Shown here in pieces: positions 61,384-64,000 of a stretch of DNA of 64,000 nt (positions within the stretch are counted from its first letter, which is position 1; the number at the start of each line of letters is the position of its first letter). Below the pieces are notes generated by a model. The model saw nothing but the letters and a program-made list of their open reading frames with translations. It was not told the origin of the DNA and did not search any database. The translations under genes were made by a program, and so were the position numbers. Where the stretch lies: the NCBI RefSeq assembly GCF_016406125.1, contig NZ_CP066339.1, forward strand, positions 4,898,001 through 4,962,000, in the 5' to 3' direction. The DNA is from Alicyclobacillus sp. SO9. GTDB lineage: Bacteria; Bacillota; Bacilli; Alicyclobacillales; Alicyclobacillaceae.

Positions 61384-62598
61384 CTACAGCTTGACCTTGC
61401 CGATTTGCGAAACAGCTTCATTTAACATCTGGTCTTCTGCCTGAATCATCTTCTGGTTGGCCGTGTCCTGATTGACCAGTTGGATCATCTGTGTCATCAC
61501 TTGGGTGGGGTTGACGCCGCTTTGTTCAAGACTTCCGGGTTGGATGCTTCCAGTCCCTGCGGCCAACTGGGGCAGCACAGTCGTTGCATTGAGCGAGTTA
61601 CCCACTTGAAACTCTGTAGCCCCCAAGGGCTTCAGAGTGTTGACGTTCGCATCCACCAGTCCCAGGTGCCCCTGTACAGGTGTTCCGTTCGTGTTGAGCA
61701 CCTGATATGAAGGTTGTCCATTCGCATCCGTCACTGGCCCGCCCTGTGAATTAAACAGTGTCTTTCCGCTGTAGTTGGGATTCATGACAATTCTGCCGTT
61801 CGCTATGGGCCTGCCATTAGGACCTACAGGAAGAATGGGATGTCCCGCTGTGTCTGTCAGTTGATGCTGACTGTTTACTTGGAAGTGGCCGTCCCTGGTT
61901 AGCGCTATGCCTTTTGGCCCTTGATTTGAAGAATACGCAACTGCGTAGAAGCTGTGGTCCCCCATGTTATTGCTTGTCCCAACTCGGACGGCCCAACCAC
62001 TGTAGGCAGCATTTGCGGGTGTCCCGACAATCTTTCCGGCGGCATTTGCGAACAGATAGGATGGATGACCTGCCTTGTCATAGTCTGGCTTACCGTCAGC
62101 AGCAGTCAGGGCTGTCCCTTTGTACGCAGGGTTCTTCACAGCATACATCCCTTGTACCGGTTTCCCGTTGCTGTTCAGTACCGCCAATGGCTGTCCTGCA
62201 ATTTGAAGACGACCACCAGGTGCAGCTGAAATCGTGCCGTTTACAGCTTGAACCTGGTTATTGGGCCCTGTCACATCAGCAAAGGTTCCCGGTCTGGCCT
62301 TGTCCACAATGGCTGCGTCTAGAGCACGGCCCGTGCTTTGTACCGGACCTTCCGCAAAATTCGGGACGCCTTCCTGAAAATCAACGCCAGAAGAGATACT
62401 TCCAATCGGAGTGCCTGTATTGAAGTTCTCGTGAGTGTAACCCATCATCCGAATGAGTTCCTGAGGAAAAGACAATAGGGCTCCGTTGGAAGCCTTAAAC
62501 CCCGGTGTCTGAGCATTTGCCAGATTATTGGTCAGAAGCTGCTGCATTCGTTCGTCCGCCAACATGCCGGACGCGGAACTTGTGAGTCCGCGAAGCAT
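61384..62598 (-). CDS. flhO: Flagellar basal-body rod protein FlhO (FlgG family), enlarged
   Basis: Rod protein with the usual ends: MLRGLTSSASGMLADERMQQ with NNLANAQTPGFKAS at the N-terminus and PGSLEQSGVNPTQVMTQMIQ at the C-terminus. At 404 residues it is about 130 longer than the family's usual 260-280. The excess comes from an inserted module present twice: NPAYKGTALTAADGKPDYDK with AGHPSY (about 155-180) and NPNYSGKTLFNSQGGPVTDA with NGQPSY (about 278-303). GAGGTGA precedes the ATG. It follows mbl and precedes flhP by 17 nt. Confidence 0.9.
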   Translation of the reverse strand: MLRGLTSSASGMLADERMQQLLTNNLANAQTPGFKASNGALLSFPQELIRMMGYTHENFNTGTPIGSISSGVDFQEGVPNFAEGPVQSTGRALDAAIVDKARPGTFADVTGPNNQVQAVNGTISAAPGGRLQIAGQPLAVLNSNGKPVQGMYAVKNPAYKGTALTAADGKPDYDKAGHPSYLFANAAGKIVGTPANAAYSGWAVRVGTSNNMGDHSFYAVAYSSNQGPKGIALTRDGHFQVNSQHQLTDTAGHPILPVGPNGRPIANGRIVMNPNYSGKTLFNSQGGPVTDANGQPSYQVLNTNGTPVQGHLGLVDANVNTLKPLGATEFQVGNSLNATTVLPQLAAGTGSIQPGSLEQSGVNPTQVMTQMIQLVNQDTANQKMIQAEDQMLNEAVSQIGKVKL

Positions 62599-62718
62599 AC
62601 CTTCACCTCATTCTTCCTTCAGTTTGCCCATGTGTCTGATCGCCGGGCAAAGGACCGCTTATCTGTGTCTAGATGTGGCGTATGTCGGCTGCGGCCTTCG
62701 CTGTTCCTGTATCTTCGT

Positions 62719-63741
62719 CTACCTGTAGCCTCGGGCAGCCTTTTGGTTTTTGGCAGCTCGCCTGCGATACGGGCTCTCCAGGTACATCCCGGTACCTTCT
62801 ACGACACAGTGCATGGGATCTTCTGCAACATGGACAGGAATCTGCAGTTCCTGCATCATCAGCTTGTCCAAACCGTCTACGAGTGCTCCGCCGCCAGTGA
62901 GGATGACGCCTTTGTCAAAAATATCGGCCGCCAGTTCTGGAGGCGTCTTTTCAAGAACGGACTTCGTAGCTGCAATGATTGAACTAATTGGTTCTTCCAA
63001 CGCAATGCGCATCTCGTCAGCTTCGATGGGCACGGTCTTTGGCAGACCAGTCATCATATCACGGCCGCGTACGTCCTGCTTTCCTGTTCGGCTGTCTGGG
63101 AATACAGTCGCAATTTCCATCTTCAATTCTTCTGCGGTTCGTTCTCCAATCAATAAGTTGTACTGCTTTCGGATGTAGCTGACGATAGCTTCGTCCAGCT
63201 TGTCCCCAGCAACACGAAGAGAATCGGAGGTCACAACATCGCCGAGAGACAAGACGGCGATATCAGTGGTTCCTCCGCCGATATCCACAACCATACTTCC
63301 ACTTGGCTCGAAGATATCCAAGCCGGCGCCAATGGCAGCAGCTTTTGGTTCCTCAATTAAATCTACATGTCTTGCCCCGCAAGCTTCGGCCGCTTCCCGT
63401 ACCGCCTTTTGCTCAACCGATGTGATACCGGCAGGCACACAAATCATGAGCTGGGGACGTGCCATTAAGGTACGTCCAATGGTCTTGCGAATAAAGTGAC
63501 GAAGCATAATCTCCGTAACTTCAAAATCCGCAATGACACCTTCGCGGAGCGGCCGAATTGCAACAATATTCCCAGGCGTCCGGCCTAGCATACGACGTGC
63601 TTCTTCTCCAACGGCGACAACCTGTTTAGAAATTTGATCGATAGCGACTACTGCTGGTTCATCAAGTACAATACCCCGTCCCTTAACATGAACAAGTACG
63701 TTGGCTGTACCTAAATCAATGCCAATCTCTCTAGAAAACAT
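62719..63741 (-). CDS. mbl: MreB-like cell-shape protein Mbl
   Basis: Actin-like filament protein guiding lateral wall synthesis. The 340-residue protein has GIDLGTANVLVHVKGRGIVL (phosphate 1), IRPLREGVIADFEVTE, VVDIGGGTTDIAVLSLGDVV (phosphate 2) and GVILTGGGALVDGLDKLMMQ (adenosine site). Position between spoIIID and flhO is the Bacillus mbl locus, which favours Mbl over MreB. GGGGAGGA lies 10 nt before the ATG. Confidence 0.94.
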   Translation of the reverse strand: MFSREIGIDLGTANVLVHVKGRGIVLDEPAVVAIDQISKQVVAVGEEARRMLGRTPGNIVAIRPLREGVIADFEVTEIMLRHFIRKTIGRTLMARPQLMICVPAGITSVEQKAVREAAEACGARHVDLIEEPKAAAIGAGLDIFEPSGSMVVDIGGGTTDIAVLSLGDVVTSDSLRVAGDKLDEAIVSYIRKQYNLLIGERTAEELKMEIATVFPDSRTGKQDVRGRDMMTGLPKTVPIEADEMRIALEEPISSIIAATKSVLEKTPPELAADIFDKGVILTGGGALVDGLDKLMMQELQIPVHVAEDPMHCVVEGTGMYLESPYRRRAAKNQKAARGYR

Positions 63742-63836
63742 TTGCGGCGAGTCCTCCCCAACTGAGCGTGCATCTGAGCGTATCCCCTGGTACGGTGTCG
63801 TCTTGAAGTAGAAATGGATACGAATAGGAAATAGTT

Positions 63837-64000
63837 CTACAGTCCGCTCGAAACTCCTTTCTCAAGCCCGTAGTTTTTTGTAGATTCTTCTGGATCCTTG
63901 TTGTATTTCAGCTTCGTGGCTTCTCCACCTCGCAGGTGACGAATGGACTTGTGGTAATCCAGAATAGTTTTTACTCGCTCTGCCAAGTCCGGGTTAATAT
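63837..64000 (-). CDS. spoIIID: Sporulation regulator SpoIIID, C-terminal part (runs off window end)
   Basis: 53 codons and a TAG are present. INPDLAERVKTILDYHKSIR and HLRGGEATKLKYNKD match the C-terminal half of SpoIIID, the mother-cell DNA-binding regulator that follows sigma-E in sporulation. The helix-turn-helix lies beyond the window. It is directly upstream of mbl on the same strand, as in Bacillus. This is one of the clearest signs that the organism forms endospores. Confidence 0.92.
   Translation of the reverse strand, partial: INPDLAERVKTILDYHKSIRHLRGGEATKLKYNKDPEESTKNYGLEKGVSSGL

Overview
The window reads as chromosomal DNA of an endospore-forming, flagellated, menaquinone-respiring Firmicute, most probably of the Alicyclobacillaceae. 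The reasons are spoIIID-mbl-flhO-flhP gene order at the right end, a YheC/D spore-coat ATP-grasp gene, TTG/GTG starts behind strong GGAGG sites, a b6-type cytochrome b, and a moderate GC content. This assignment is inference; no marker gene for species naming is present. No rRNA, tRNA or CRISPR array was seen.

Layout. 1-3240: start of a lipoprotein gene, then the thiamin salvage operon tenA-thiM-thiE (minus strand) behind a TPP riboswitch. 3367-7525: bacterial RNA-repair cassette Hen1-Pnkp. 7492-8788: a PadR regulator and its membrane-protein partner. 8820-10122: three tandem ~420 bp hairpin-rich repeats (family A). 10233-15872: scattered accessory genes (DUF3238, GNAT, alpha/beta hydrolase, Nudix, DUF6270, XRE-membrane protein, DUF2231). 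16027-22017: alpha-glucoside uptake and hydrolysis operon (LacI regulator, binding protein, two permeases, GH13 glucosidase; no ATPase). 22046-26030: chemoreceptor, an IS110-family element, and a dispersed family A copy. 26039-30088: 5-oxoprolinase pxpA-pxpB-pxpC with a sortase gene between B and C. 30225-49729: surface-polysaccharide region. It contains a BY-kinase and chain-length protein, an LCP ligase, a secreted nine-repeat glucosaminidase, and a nine-gene minus-strand Wzx/Wzy-type cluster with WecG/TagA and UDP-galactopyranose mutase, closed on the right by yigZ and galU. 49833-54088: a possible ComK-like protein, a sigma factor, YheC/D, and an SH3-NlpC/P60 lipoprotein. 54200-56425: a cytochrome b operon without Rieske or cytochrome c genes. 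57102-58925: a second hairpin-repeat array (family B, five cores). 59026-64000: fabZ, a 54-codon ORF, pgsA-like, flhP, flhO, mbl, spoIIID.

How genes work together. The polysaccharide genes form one plausible pathway. GalU makes UDP-glucose. A polyprenyl-phosphate sugar transferase loads the first sugar, four or five glycosyltransferases extend it, and Glf supplies galactofuranose. Wzx flips the unit, Wzy polymerises it, CpsC/CpsD control length, and the LCP protein attaches product to the wall. The alpha-glucoside operon has a textbook sigma-A promoter bracketed by LacI-type operators.

The most unusual material is: the two unrelated hairpin-repeat arrays built on the same plan; a collagen-like insertion inside the Pnkp ligase domain; a secreted glucosaminidase with nine copies of a module I do not recognise; the Rieske-less cytochrome b operon; the sortase inside the pxp operon; and possible competing RNA structures upstream of the LCP gene.
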